Shown: positions 1 through 14,014 of the stretch, piece by piece
Layout: each line of letters begins with the position of its first letter
Position numbering within the stretch: the first letter of the stretch is position 1
Assembly: GCF_000165425.1 (NCBI RefSeq)
Contig: NW_001799477.1
Span: 62,001 to 126,000 of the forward strand
Source: Paramecium tetraurelia
Lineage: Eukaryota > Ciliophora > Oligohymenophorea > Peniculida > Parameciidae
DNA: 64,000 bases
Reading direction: 5' to 3'
Position numbers and translations under genes: made by a program
The notes under the pieces: generated by a model
Databases searched by the model: none
What the model saw: the letters and a program-made list of their open reading frames with translations, nothing else
Told to the model about the DNA's origin: nothing

Positions 1-3000
1 GTTATAGAGTGAATTAATTTGATTCTAATGACAAGTCATCAATCTATATTCTTAGATCTTTAAAATTCTAACTCTAAATCAATTCAATGAAGACTTTGCT
101 GCCTTGGTAAAAATTGTTTTTGAATGCAATTGTGTTTAAAGTGAGAGAGCTGATCGATATACTATCTTGATATAAAGCATCAACAACATTAGTGATTACT
201 CTATTATCAGCACTTTCAAATGTGTTACCTTCAATAAGCATATTATTAATTGTGAATAATGGTAATTTGAATAATTTGACTTCTGCGAAGAAATCTCCGT
301 TTTAGACAGTAATATCAGTTAGAATGACACTAAGTGCTCCATGTAATATAAATAGGGACGATTAAGTGAGTTGTTCTTGATCAGATAAAAATTATTGGAT
401 TGTGAATTCAGATTCTCTTAGTTGGTTGGGGAATTCAGTATATAAAACAATAGAGTTTGTGTATTTGTTATTATAGGATTTAAAATTATTAGCAATAAAT
501 TTTTGATTTCCTTAATCTGTGCCCAGGATTTGAACGAATAAGTTGGAGTTAAGGATTTAACAATTCTATATTAGGATTGTATCTATAGAATAAATTAATG
601 TATTTTTTATTGGCTGAGTGAAATAGTATCTAATAATACCATCAATATTATTTAATTTTGAATCTGAAATTTCAAAATTCTTAATTGAAATTGAATTAGG
701 GTTTTATAATTTGATTTGAAATTGAAGATCAACTGCATTCTTGATAGAAAATTGATCAATAAGGAAAGAGACTCCAAATACACTATTCACATTTAAGGAT
801 AAATATTTGCTTGTAGGGATGATTTAGACGTTCTTCAGTGTAACAGTTGAAAATTCTAAAAATGATACATCACCTTCCATATGAATAGGGATGTCATTTT
901 AAGATTAAATTATTAATTCAATGTATTTCACTGTAAATACATTCTATCTAATTTGAGACTAAATAAAAGTGTTCTTATTGATTATGCAATCTCCACTATT
1001 TGGTAATATGTTTACAATGTATCTAATTAATTTGACACTTTTAGAATTTAATTCAGTGAATAAGTAATCTGTTTCTATGTAGAAGTGACTGGAATTTGAA
1101 GAAGAAAACAAATTTTGTAAGGGTAGGTTATATTTCATAAAATATTGTCTTGCATCTTCATCAGTCTCTTAATTAAGCCTCTGTTGAAATTATGTTGTTC
1201 CACAATGGACTTGTTATTGGAGTTCAACAAAAAAGTAGCAATCTTTTTGGTCAGCGTTTTTGCAATTAAGTTCTTGGCCTAAACTAGGATCATTATATAA
1301 AATTCCTTAAGGAGGATCCTAAATATCTCTCTTTAAACATTATTTTGCATATCCCTTGTAAGCAGGGTTTTATTAATTGAAATAAGGATTAATTTGACTG
1401 ATTTCCTGGGGAGTAAATTCTCTACACAATTCACAAAATTGAGGGCATTGAGTGCACTTATCATTAATGACTGTTTTTATTGAATTTTAACAAGTGACAC
1501 ATTTAACTTATTCATTTTCGATGATACAACTTTCACAGGGACACTTAGGATAGCATTTTCCATTCTGTTACATTAGACCCTCAGCACATTTTAAACAAGT
1601 AACTTCATATTCGTCAATAGTAGTAGAAAGCACAAAGAGGTTAAAGTGATGCCATTCTTGTTTGGTTCTTAATTGATAACCAGGCAACAAGTCTGATTTC
1701 CATCCATCCTTGTAGAATTTATTACCATGTTCGCATTCGACACAGCCAGGCGGACATATGATGCAGTTTCCTTGCAATTTGTGTGCATAGTAAGGTTTAA
1801 AGCATTTAACACAATATTCTTGGGAGTAAACATAGTTTTGAATGCAGTATAAGCAGTATTAATCCCGGCATACTTGTTGACCTATCTCTTTTTATTCCAA
1901 TACAATAGGATTGTATGATATATTGTTATCAACAACAGAATCTCCAAACAATATGTAATAATTTTCCATAGTATCCTTTAGCTATTTTTCATGATACCCT
2001 AGTTCGAATTTGGGGTCATTGAGTACTTTTTATCTCAATGCCTAAGGTAAAGGCTTCCCAGATTTACTTTCTATCTCATCCACTGTATAGCATCCATATT
2101 ATTGACCACACTTCATGAAATTAACATAATGGGGGTTACACTTTAAACACAGGTCAAAAGTTGGATATGAGAAATATTAGGAATGTAAATCGATGCTTAA
2201 TATATAAGTTGCATAAACATTAGTCTGATTGCTTAAGGTCATGAAAAATTCTTAGACTTGATATTTGCAATTATCTAGGTTTTTAGGTAGACATTGTGTG
2301 TATTCAGCAGCAACAAAGTATTTCTCGTTATCAACACATTTCACACATTGAAGGAGATTGAGTCTGCTTTAGTAAAAGCATATTTCACAAAACGCCCCAC
2401 ACTATTGACATTGTTCTAATGTAGAATTGTAATAGTATCGATCAATACAACTATTACAATAATATCCAGTAGAATTGTACTTACAATCAGGACAATAACT
2501 AGGACATTGATAACATTTAGATTAGAATAAAGTGTAATTCTATTAACAAGTCGTACATAGTTGATTATCATCACATTCATCACAATAGGGTTATAAATTA
2601 ACGCATTCCCCATTTAATGATACATAACAATTCTTGCAGATGATCTTAGAAAGTTAATTCATTGTATATTTTTCAATGAAATTGATGGTGCTGTCAGTCT
2701 ACCCTAAGCAACCAAAACAAGTTTCTAAGACTGCCTGATCCTAAATGCTATTGTAGTTGATCAGAAAGTATTCATAATCCTTTTTTTTCCTGTCTCTTCT
2801 TTAAAATACGTAGGTTGTTTTGTCAGTAAAAGGCATCAAGTAATCAATTTTACAGATTGGATTTAAATACCAAGTGTTTGGATTGTAAATGCAATCTATG
2901 CAATATAAACCATAAGGAGTGATTGCTCCAGGACAATCTAAACAATAAGAGTTCCCCTTCATCTTCACCAAGAACTGATTTCTTTGACAACCTGATGAGT

Positions 3001-4605
3001 CTTCAATTAATCCTTCTTATATCGTTATCCCACCTAAGACTGTAAACTTATTTATGCAAGTTGGTAAACCAACATCCAAGTAATTAATGATACATGGACA
3101 ATAAGTGCCATTTAACTCTCTTTTTGAGACAGGTTTGCAGTCTATGCATTCGCTTTCGTTTGGTCCAAAACAAGTATTACAACTGTAGTGGCAATCTTAT
3201 TAATAACTTATAATGAATACATCTATCAGGTTTATTATCATTTGCTTGGCAATAGGAGAAAGTTAGATTACGAACTTCGCCAGAGAAGGTTTTAATGAAC
3301 TTATCTCCACCAATATTGAAGTAGTAAGTAGACTTTTCATAATGAATTTATGTCATTGAATAAGTTTTCAGTTCTTTATAGTTTCCGAAGTAAATGCTAA
3401 GTTCAATTTTTGAATTTGGCAATCCTTCTTGATACACAAACCAATGCCATGAGGTGATGGCACTCTAAAAATATTCAGACTTTTAAGAAATTGTGTCGCT
3501 CTCCAATGTTTGGTATTTTATATTGCTAGCTCCTTTGACATCGTGATAAGTGGATACCTCGAACCCATTATCCTAATCACGCATGGTGCTTTAAAAGTAT
3601 TTCCAATATAGGGCCTTCTCTCCTTAATACTTGTCTCCATAATAGATCTTTCTGAAAGTGGCTCTAACCAATATGGTCTCAAGGGAGCGGATCTTTTTAG
3701 ATTAGAGGAAATTAATATACATCTGCTAACTCATTTAATTTAACCCAACCGAACAATACGAATCTTTTATTAAAGAAGGTAACTTATTTGTTTAGAATAA
3801 AGCCGCCATTGTAGAAATCAGTTAAAACTGTTGTTTGGGCTGTAGCTGGACATTTATACAATTCACAATTGGTATCTTCGAGATGACTCAAAAACGTTGG
3901 GATGTTAGGATAAAAGCTTTACACATCAGTTCTAATGTCAAGGTCGCTTATCTCTCCTGCGAAAGGGCTCAAATCTAAGTTCACATTAAACTTTTCATTC
4001 GAATACTTAAATAATACTTTTGACTTTTACTTATAGTTCGCCTCCAACGGTAAAAGGTATGATTAGATTATGTTAATTTAAGTATTCTCCTCCTCCTGCC
4101 ATCTGTACGTTAATAGTATCCTTGTCTACGTATACAAACATATTATATTGCTTAATTGATTTTGAATAACAGAAGTAAAAAAATACCCACTTTTACCCAA
4201 CCAAGTCCTACTTAAGTTCTAGTTCTCTCATTTCGAAGTACTAGTCGTTTTATAATATCACTTCGAAATATATAACCTATGCTTCTCTATCCTATTTGAT
4301 AAAGTAAATCAACGGAAATGATCCATCTAATAGCTAGGCAAAAACAAAATGGTTCAGAATTTTCTTGTTCAAACTGTCGTTATCTTCAAGTTGACTTTAG
4401 AATCTAGTCCAAACTCCTATTCCAAAGTCCGTATATAATGTGGTCGATAAATCTAAAGAAACTGAGGCTGCTCCTGTATCTGGAGTAGTAATAAACTTAA
4501 AAACATCGCAACTTGACTTGACCATTTGAAAACTAGGGTTTTTTAAACAATTGCTTACATCGTTGACAGCAATAATATTTCACTCAAAGTTCTACAAAAG
4601 TACAT
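1..4605 (-). CDS. Giant cysteine-rich, beta-helix-like surface/membrane protein (5' part, runs off the left edge)
   Basis: The gene starts at ATG 4605 with a hydrophobic leader (MYFCRTLSEILLLST). A 26-bp GTA...TAG intron near 4550 puts the frame into a lectin-like N-terminal domain (about 4550-3400). A block rich in CxxC pairs follows (about 3200-1250, for example CIICPPGCVECEHG near 1750), resembling the growth-factor-receptor/furin-like repeats common in ciliate surface proteins. From about 1200 to the edge come repetitive polar segments of the parallel beta-helix type. No TGA was seen in frame at the left edge, so the 3' end is missing. Domain order and phrases such as LFKLPLFTI match the complete gene at 42322-51741, so the two are paralogues in opposite orientation. 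By that comparison the missing end should be a multi-pass membrane region. Function is unknown; a cell-surface role is inferred from domain types only. Confidence 0.8.
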
Positions 4606-5007
4606 TAAATTGCAATTATTAAATTATGAAACTAGTCGAGATAATGTTTTTTTTTTAATAATGGAAGATTTAACTTAAAGTACTTAATTGAATCTAAAAT
4701 ACTTTAAATCAAACTTCAACTAATAATTACATTTTCAATATTCTAAAATTAGCACAACGTAAAAACATCTTGTTAAATTCTGAATCTTATATATTTAATC
4801 AACAATAATAAACAGATATTCAATTAAAATGATAGCTAAACGACAATAAAAAAAATTCCTTTAAATAACTAATAGCAATAAAGAAAAACGATTTATATGC
4901 TTAAATCTCTGATCTAGTTAAGTTATATTGATTAGCAAAAGAGAAAACTCATGATATAATTATTTCGTATAATAAATATATATATAATATAACATAATAT
5001 AATAAAA
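4606..5007. promoter_or_regulatory. Divergent intergenic region between two genes
   Basis: About 400 bp of very AT-rich sequence separate the divergent starts at 4605 (minus) and 5008 (plus). It holds homopolymer T/A runs and a TATATATAATATAACATAA-type stretch just before 5008. I saw no ORF with coding character and no RNA gene. Both promoters presumably lie here, but no defined motif can be assigned. Confidence 0.4.
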
Positions 5008-6019
5008 ATGAATAATAATGTCGTTGTTTTTAGCAGGGCTAATCAGAATGATGATAGTGAAACTTCCTCCGCTTTGCCTGATTAGATGGAGTCTCAAGTG
5101 GAGTATCTGAAGACAAAATTGAAATTATGCACCTAAACTTTGAAGAGTAGCTTATTCAATTAGACTTTATAGCATAGGAGGCTTAGATGAGGTAATTACG
5201 ATAAGAGAATGAGAAATTAAGATAACTGAATGCAGATTACGTTAATTAGATGAATCAAATGGCATCAGACAAATACCAGAAGATCGAGAAAATAGTTGTT
5301 ACTCAATAATTTTTTGAATAGAAGAATATCGATAAGCAATTGAAGGATTTTATAAGAAAGATGACATCTAATTTTGGCGGTCTTGAAAAGAGTCACATTA
5401 AATTGATTGATCATTGCAAAGTGATGGAACATGATTTGAATTATTATAAGTAACGAGTAGTGGATGCAGAAGAGATTATAGAGAATCTGAGAAGTGTTGG
5501 CAAGACCAGTGTTGCAGAACTAATGGATGAATTAAAAGGACTCTAGAACCAAGTGGATGATCTAACAAACCAATTGCAAAAATCTCAATTTGATTTGGCT
5601 GTCAAATAAGGTGAATTGGAGAGGAAGCAATAAGAATTGGATGATCAGGTGGCCTAATGCGAGTCATTGCTGCATGAATTAGATGATATAAAGACAAAGC
5701 AAAACAGGATTTTGAGTGATAATATAGAGTAGTAGAATAAAGACGCGAAGATGGTATGGATTGGATGTAACTTTTAGATTTATTAATTGAAATTGAAGAG
5801 TGACTTTCTGGAACATGAACGCAGATTGGCATATTAGGATGCTCAATGTGCAAATTAGGAGAAGAATAGTATGTTGGCGTAAGGAATGATTTTAAATTTA
5901 GTAAGCAATAAAACATAGAGACAGAATTGGAAATGTTGAGAACGACAACAGACAATTTCTTAAAGAAAAATAAGCACATCTTCAATTTGGCTGGACTGCC
6001 TAAAGTGTAGTTCAAATGA
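5008..6019 (+). CDS. Coiled-coil protein, unknown function
   Basis: A 312-residue protein is obtained with three introns: 5147-5172 (26 bp), one near 5753 (24 bp, GTATGG...TTTTAG) and one near 5880 (23 bp, GTAAGG...TTTAG). Span minus introns is exactly 313 codons, which supports the model. After a short polar N-terminus (MNNNVVVFSRANQNDDSE) the protein is almost entirely charged, heptad-like coiled coil with repeated patterns such as EAQMRQLRQENEKL and NQVDDLTNQLQKSQ. No enzymatic motif, signal peptide or membrane span is visible. It could be a cytoskeletal, basal-body or trafficking coiled coil, but no family is recognised. It converges on the EML-like gene, with only 7 bp between the two stop codons. 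Confidence 0.82.
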
Positions 6020-6026
6020 TTAAATA

Positions 6027-9000
6027 TCATTATGTATTATTGACATCAACCTTCTGTATCTTCCACACCATGATGCATTTGTCTTGTTCTGAGGTTGTAA
6101 CCAAAGTTTCCTTGTCTGGACTGGCCACACATTGATTGATGTACATCATATGATCAGTATAGATACGCATGTATCCTTATCCAGAAGTACAGGGATAATT
6201 GAAAATCCTTATGGTTCCCATATTGTCAGTAACCTTGAATAAGATGTTATAATTACAGCCATGGACTTTTCTCCAATCAGAGTAATCTTACGAATTTTAT
6301 TATCATCAGTATAACAAGAATGCACTCCCTTGGCTTTTTCAGCTAATTTGATTCCATCACTGCACCATTCCAAATCGAATTCCATATGCATGCTGTTTAT
6401 GCGTTTCTATTGATCTAGGTCTATCAGGGCAGTCTCATCCAGGACGTCTTTATAGAAGAGATAGAAATTGTCAGTGGAGAAATCCAAGTATTCTACACTT
6501 GTATTCAGATTGTCAATGCTGCAAAGTAATCTAAAATTGTTTTCTTCGTTTTCAACATCATATATTTCGATTTTAGCATTTTGTTCTTGATTTCTCGCAA
6601 GAGCCAAAGCAAGCATCTTCTCATCAACACTCAATTTCATATCTGAGATTGCTGATTTCTATTTTAGAGAATAATTGGTATTCACACTATAATCATGATC
6701 ATTCAACACGATGACTTCTTGTTCAAAAGCTATAAAGATTTTAGGTGATAATTTGCACACTATCAAATTCAAAGTGGCCTTTTCGAATGCATAAGAATAC
6801 GTGCGTTTCAATTTCCTCAAATTCCAGACTGCAAACAATCCCTTTTGAGTAATCGAATACAATTTCTGAGCATTACCAGAAAAAGCTACAACTTTTGGTT
6901 GATCATGATCAGTGCAATTGATTCTTAATTTAACCATGTCCTTCTGTATTTTTGTCAAGGCTAAATTAAATCAAGATGTTTACATTTTAAATCTGCCTCA
7001 TTGGGTCTTACCAACTCATAAATATCACCACTTCTTGTTCCTGCCAATATATAATTCTGTCCAATACAGACCGATTGAATGTGAAGATTTGGATTCAATC
7101 CAGTCTTCTGTAATTATTCATTAGCAATACTATACTCATAAATCTTCTCGACGACATAAGAATACTCAGATTTACTCAACGACCAGAGAATGACACGTCC
7201 ATCCATTCCTCCAGATACAAACATCGAAGAATCTTTGCTTGTATATAAACAGAAGATGGGTTGATCTGGATGAGCCTTTTATTTCTTATTGATCTTTTTG
7301 TCATCCCAAACATAAATGAATCCATCTTCTCCTGCTGTAATTATTGCATCCTATACAAATATCACAGTTAGGAATGTAATTCTTAATCCATCTTCTTAAT
7401 CATTATCTTGGACTCCTTCTTATTCATCATTCTGATTCTCCACCAATTCTACTAAATCTTTTGGATTCTCAATCTCCATAGCCTAAAATGTTAATTAACC
7501 TCCTGCAAATTACCAACAAGACATGTGCTACACTCCACAAGTCACAAATCTAAAGACACTATTAGGGTAGAACTCCAAATCCTTAATCTTGTAAGGTATT
7601 GAGTATGAGTAAGTGACTACTCCCAACACTTAGTGATTCTCAGAGTCAATCAATAGTATTTCTTGTCTGTATTCCTAAGTGATTGCATTACAAATAAGAT
7701 GCCTGTTGTCATAGGCAAATTTGATATTCATAATCATTCCCACATTGTTGATGACAATATTCTTAACGCAAGTTCTTGAGCATATATCCCAAATCAACAA
7801 TTTGGCCTTCAACTCAATGGTGCCAGCACACAGCAACTTCTTGTCTTGACTCAAAGTAATACATGAGATCTCAGGCGATGATGACGTATCCGATTGATCT
7901 AACTTAATGAATTATTGAAACACTGAATTGTTCTCTGATTGCAATTATCCAATATTGTATTTTTTGAATTGAGATGTAATCTTGTCATCCTATTCATCCT
8001 CATCATCCAAACTAGCAATCACCAAGTTGCATCCTGCCACGTAAATCAGTCTTTCATCATAGTCGTAAAATAGATTGTTCCTTCTCGTAAATGCTCTTTC
8101 TCCCAATGATACTCTACAATTTGAGTTCCACTTCAGGTAATTTAGTGTCATCCACATTCTTGACCTTATCCGATATCCCCTTAACGTAAGGGTAGTAACT
8201 CCGAGAACAAACTTTTGAATTTCTCCTTCTCTTGCACTTCCTAAAACAGATCAGCTTGCTTCTTATCGTAAATCAAGTAATCCAAATCCCAATTTTATTG
8301 TTCTTCTGTTAATTTCCACTTCATAATGCATTCATCCAATATACCAGTAGTATACAGATATTGAGCATTCTGATGAGTCTCTATTTGATTCACAAAGGAA
8401 ACATGAGCAGAATAGGATTTGGCCAAACACTTCTACTTTTTACTGATTTCTGTGATGAAATCTTTATCATAGTAGAGACACGAGGATTTGACCAAGTGCA
8501 AATCTCCGTTGGTACTTCCACATAATAAAAATGGAGATAGATCAACCATTACTGACATCACTGGATTAATCAGGGTCTCATTGGTCAAATTGGTCTCCTG
8601 TTCTTACCCTTACTTCGGGTCACCAATCAACGAGTCATAAAATTGATATTAAGAATGCAGACTATTTGGGAAATTCAACTTCTTCCATTGAATGTTTTTG
8701 ATGGTCTCCCAATTCTTGACAGATGTGTTTGAATTCAGATCCCATATCACATATGCACCTTGTGGATCATTGTTGATTCTAGTTTACTGGTTGTTTATCA
8801 ATTGATAATAAATTATTAGGTAATTGCCATCCTAACTGAATGTCATAAAGTACGCAGCCACTCCTTACGTGTCGCTGTCATTCTAATAAGACTCATTTAA
8901 TTAAGGACAACGAATATCTGTGTATTTCAAATATAGATTCTTGTCGGTTGCTCTATATTTCGATGTCCGATGAGAACCCCTATTAACCCACACTGCATAT

Positions 9001-12000
9001 GAAAGAGCCCTCCTTTTCCAATTTTGAATCAAATGCGTCCTTCTAACTACGAGCATTATCATATGAAATGGCAATCATGTCCCCCTTATGTGAGAACTCT
9101 ATATTCAAAACAGCCATCTTGTTATCCTTATCTTTGATGTTCATGATGATGTCCAAGGTTGGCAACAAGTATCGTTCACTCACTTTACCAATCGCATTCT
9201 TTTGGATCTTGGAGTCCATAATCACAACTATTGAATTTTGAAAACCAATCACCAACAAATCTCCATCTGGGGATAATCGTATCGCAGTAGGAGTCATACC
9301 CATATTTTTGACTAATAACAATGAATTGTTCTCAGTATCCCAGAGTATTAACTTCTGATCTTCTCCCATTGATACCATAATAGGTTAGGTGGGATGGAGA
9401 GTGATGAACATCTTCTTATTAAAGAAATCTATTTGTTGTTTGCTATCAAAGAATTATGATTGATGCGATCTCATGTATATGGAATAGTTGAATTTCAAAG
9501 TTTCTGTCGTTGTGTAAGGTTGTCTCTACTATTGTTCTGATCCACTGGAATCATGAGAATTGCTATGTTCATCATCAGAATGGCTTTCTTGTTTTTTGAT
9601 TTGTTATAATTTCAAGCCTTAAAACTCTACTTGAAATGCAGCTTCCAAAATATCACCATTCCTGGTTCCAACCAACATCACAGATAAATTGTGGGATTCT
9701 TCCACTTCCTCTTCATTCAGATGTCTCTTTGGAACTCTACAAGAAAATATATCAATTGATTGAGCAGATAAATTCTAAATAGGAGATATAAATTTATTTT
9801 CATACCCTAATTGCAGGAGTGCCATCCTAAAAGAATCCAGTCTTACGGATGTTGAACTCATTAATCAAATTAAATTTGGTATCCCATATTTTGATGTACT
9901 CATCCTCTCCGCAAGTGATGATAACAACCTTATCTCCCAGTATTTCGGATATCTTCAAACAATTGATCATTTTTTGATGTGCTCTAAATTAAATTATGAA
10001 TATAGCAGATACCTCTCTTTCACAACTATGTATTTACCACAAGCAACCAAGGCCAAATCTCCGAAGTTGTTGCCCACAATAATGTCACTTTCTATTTTAT
10101 CCCCTAAGAGATAGGAGATGTAACTTAGACAAGTGATAAAGCAACCATTTGTATACTTGACCTCATCCGACAATATCACTTAACTCCTAATCAGGTTTCT
10201 GCCCTGTAATGACCATATGGTGATATTCTGGTATCCACATGTAGCAAACTCATATCGGTTGTAAGGGTTGAACATGACACAGCAGATGGGGAATGTCCCT
10301 GAATTTCGAAATGCTATTATGGTTTCATTCTTCCAAGATGTCACTTAAATTGAATAGGTTTCGTCTATGCCTATACTCACAATGAATAATGAATCTCTGG
10401 AGAATACCAAGTCGTAGATACCATTCTTATGATTTGTTTTAATGATCTTGACAGGCTCAGTGTTGAATACATTCCAAACGTGAATGCAAGGTCTAGGTGC
10501 ACATTCACCTGTGGCTACAAAACACTTTAATGGATGGATGGCTAAACAAGTGATTTTGAATCTGTGTCCTTCATAGAATTTCTGCTGATTGTTCAATGGA
10601 TTATAGACAACTGCTATTCTAGAAGTTATGTAAACGAAGTGTCTCTAACAATCATTATGAGAATCATCATAAGGTAATAAGGCTTATTTAGCAAAGAGCA
10701 TTTCCTTTTGGAATTGGACAGGTAAAATAATACTCTATTGATTCATTTACTCCATTCTCTTTCTTTATTCAGACTTCAAATCTTATTATTGTTATCCTCC
10801 TCTCTTCTTCTTCTCTTGTTTATTATAGAAGTGAACATAGAATAGAGTTCTCCTTTTGTCGTAAGCCAAGAATCCATAGATGTAATCAAGAGTCAAAGAC
10901 AAGGGAGGTGCTCGTTTCATAACATGCTGTTTTTTATCGAAGGGTGGAATCAGTTCTTGGAGTAATCCATTTAGCATCTTTTGATTGGTTGCTCTGAATT
11001 GAACAAAATTGTCTCTAAATTTGTCAGAGATATTGTTTAGGAAAAAGCAATAATCCTTTTCTCTTTTGAAGATTTCATCAATGGTTTAATTGAAATCCTA
11101 TTTATTGGAAGCCATAGAGAAATTATTAAGACCAGGTTTGTTGATTTATTATTTGTCATCCTGTTAGAATGGTTTAGAGAAATCAGCTAAATCATTGATA
11201 AAATCAATCTTCCATTCAATCAATGTGTTATCATTAGTTCCGACAGTGTAAAAGACGTCTTAGGTTTTGGTCATCTGTAATCTACTCACATTGCTAGCAT
11301 GTCCTCTCAAGAATCCACCACAATTAGTTTCCAATTATTCTCGATCTCTCCAAAAGTACACATATCCTCCTTCTCCTGCAGCCAAAAATATCTTCACATC
11401 CCCTCCAATCAAGAGTGGCAAATACTGTTCCTTCTTTGAATTCTGATTACCACTCGAAGTTAAAGGATATTGTAATACCCAAGTAGTTGAATTCAACTTC
11501 TCATTTTCTGAGGACAACAATTTTGATTTCATATCAGGCAATTCAATCTTATATTGATTCTTGTTTGTAGTTCCCACAATAAAGACTTTGCAATCATCAA
11601 CGAAATCCAAACAAATGGGTAATTCCCCTTCAAAATGAATCTTCTTTGGTGCAGTCTAAAAGTATGATGTGTTATTCAAAAAGAACACATAGACAAATGC
11701 ATCCTAGACTGCACAGACCAAACAAGAAGTATCTGATGAAAACTTCAAATCATTCACTTAATGCTTAAAATCATACCATCTCGGTGTTTCTTCCCAATCC
11801 AATCTCAAATACACTTTACCTGATACTGTTCCTAATGCAAATACTGCTCCTCCATCTTCAAAATTGATACAATCCATTGATGATACTTAATCCCCAATAG
11901 TCCACACATCCACAATCTCATGTGTCTCCAATGAAAATCCATATACTGTTTATTAAGATCCTGCACAAAATACCAATTTGTCATCACTATCCGGTCTCTC

Positions 12001-14014
12001 CAATATACACAAAGCCTACAATGTTCCACTCAGTTGAACTATATAATTGATTCTATTCGCTTTTAATTTATTGCCAAATTAATTGCTGGAGTGTTCTTGT
12101 TTCTATTATAGAAAGATCTCCACTACATCGCCTTCTGTTGAGGATACCAATAATTTATCTCCTGCTACAACTATATCACTTATAACATAACTAAACAACT
12201 TGAAATTTAAAGCTGTTAGATCTATATTCTTTATATTGTTTTTGAACTTAAAATCCCACAGATGAATGGTGCTAGCATCCGTTCCAATTATGATTCCATA
12301 TTGATAACTGGTTATACAAACTATCTAGTCCTTATAAGATGTCATCTATTCCATTGTTTCAAAACTCTCCCACAAAATCACTGATCCATCTTAATGTCCT
12401 GATATTATCACTATTGCCTCTTCGGAATCATCTTAATAAGATTTTAAATTAGGTTCTTTGGCAACTATGCTTAATGCTGTTGCACAAGTCAAAGGCGATG
12501 ATAAATTATACTATTCCAAATAAATCTCTTTGGTCAAAAAATGACCATCATAATATTGGAATTGGATTATCTGCTGAATTGTACAAACTACAAAAGAGTT
12601 TTCGTATTTCTTGAATGGATTAGGTTAACTTTACTGGCTTGTTTATTACTATCTTTGTTGGATAGTACCTCCAAATGACCCCACCAAATTCTTGATGGTC
12701 AATAAATCTACTGCAAATTCATTCACCTAAGTCGAAAGAACCAAAGAGAAATCCTTGATGTTATAAATCAAAATAGGAGATGCTGCTCTTATTCCACATG
12801 ATGCTAACAATTCATCATTACCAAAAAATGTCAATAAATGCACACCCTTCTAATGAACACCCTTTATCACTCCTATGTTATGCAATGTATTATTATCCCA
12901 AATGTGAATAGCTGGTTACTCTGCATATTCTCCACTTGCCATCAAACTCAAATTATTGGCTACTGCTACACTTATTACTTCACTTTCGTGTTCTAAATAG
13001 TGACGTTGCTCATTTATTTTCGGGTAATACACAATTATTATACAAGCTGTAAAGAACACCATCTTCTCATTCAATGCTTTGTCTGTATTCGATTGCACCT
13101 TTATATAAAGCAAGGGTCGTTTCACATCCTTACCCCGAAATCCATAAACCCAATTCATTTTCGCATAAACATCCTTCTAAAACACTTGCGGTTAGGGAGC
13201 ATACACTTTCTTTGCCAAACTACTTATCCATTAGATTTTCGAATGATATGCCTTTGACGATAATATTGATCTAAAATACTTCCTTATTCATACCCAAGGT
13301 TCCTCTGATCAAAGTAGGGACGCTTCGAATCTGGCAATAAGAGTTTCCTTCTAAACTCCTTGTTCGATACCTATCTTAGGACGTCTATTTTCTGACTCAG
13401 TTATTCCGCTTAAGCTGTAACCTTCAATTCCGGAGCCTCCTTTTTTATCAATTATAGGAATTGTCTAATTTCCTCAGTCTTCACACACCATTTCAAAAAC
13501 TGGCTTATGTTTACTCTTTGATTGTCCGAAAAAAAATTACTTAAGAAATCCGAGATTTCTTCCTCATTTACTTCATTATTTATCTGCATTATTTTGAATG
13601 TGGCATTTGCACACGACAACAACATAAAATCCAAATCAATCTTAGGTTATCACATATATTCTTACTAAACTCAAGGAATTCAATTCATTGAAATCAAATA
13701 GATCAAATAAAAATCGCGCCTTTTCCTCGAAATTACTCTCTGCAAAAATTATTAAACCTGAAAATAATTCCAAAGCGTTGATCAATCTACACATATTCTT
13801 AACTATATTACCCGTTGTTGTCCGTATCCCATATCTAAAACATGGTTTCATTGCTTCCGAATATCTATTCGAACTCTGTCAAATCTATACTAAAGGTATC
13901 GCAAACAGATTGAAAAGACCCATGATACTCACGTAATTTTGATATTGAATTATTAAGTAATGGATTTGATTGGGGAGGTTATGCATTTTGTAAATGCCCT
14001 AAAAACTATCCCAT
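6027..14014 (-). CDS. EMAP/EML-like giant protein: N-terminal EF-hand region plus two HELP-WD40 modules
   Basis: The frame opens at ATG 14014 (MGQFLGHLQNAQPPQ, a possible N-myristoylation start). An EF-hand-like calcium loop follows at about 13820 (DTDNNGLINALELF). Two hydrophobic EMAP-like (HELP) motifs come next, at about 13158-12916 (NWVYGFRGKDVKRPLLY) and about 10890-10520 (LDYIYGFLAYDKRRTLFY, then YEGHRFKITCLAIHP). Each heads a long run of WD40 repeats ending in W/F-D or I-W dipeptides. The last repeat ends KCIMVWKIQ just before TGA at 6027. At least four 23-30 bp introns are needed, several ending in AAG. Size is roughly 2,500-2,600 residues. EML proteins bind microtubules through HELP/TAPE propellers, and tandem modules resemble EML5/6. 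A ciliary or cytoskeletal role with calcium sensing is inferred. EFCAB/WDR-type ciliary proteins are an alternative family. Confidence 0.85.

Noticed and set aside
13000-13274. Overlapping plus-strand ORFs of 66-85 residues
   Set aside because: Antisense to the first HELP domain of the EML-like gene.
13847-13923. Alternative EML start at ATG 13923 with a 26-bp intron (GTATAG...GAATAG)
   Set aside because: The upstream frame from ATG 14014 reads without an intron into the EF-hand-like region (SIDLTEFEQIFG) and is clearly better.
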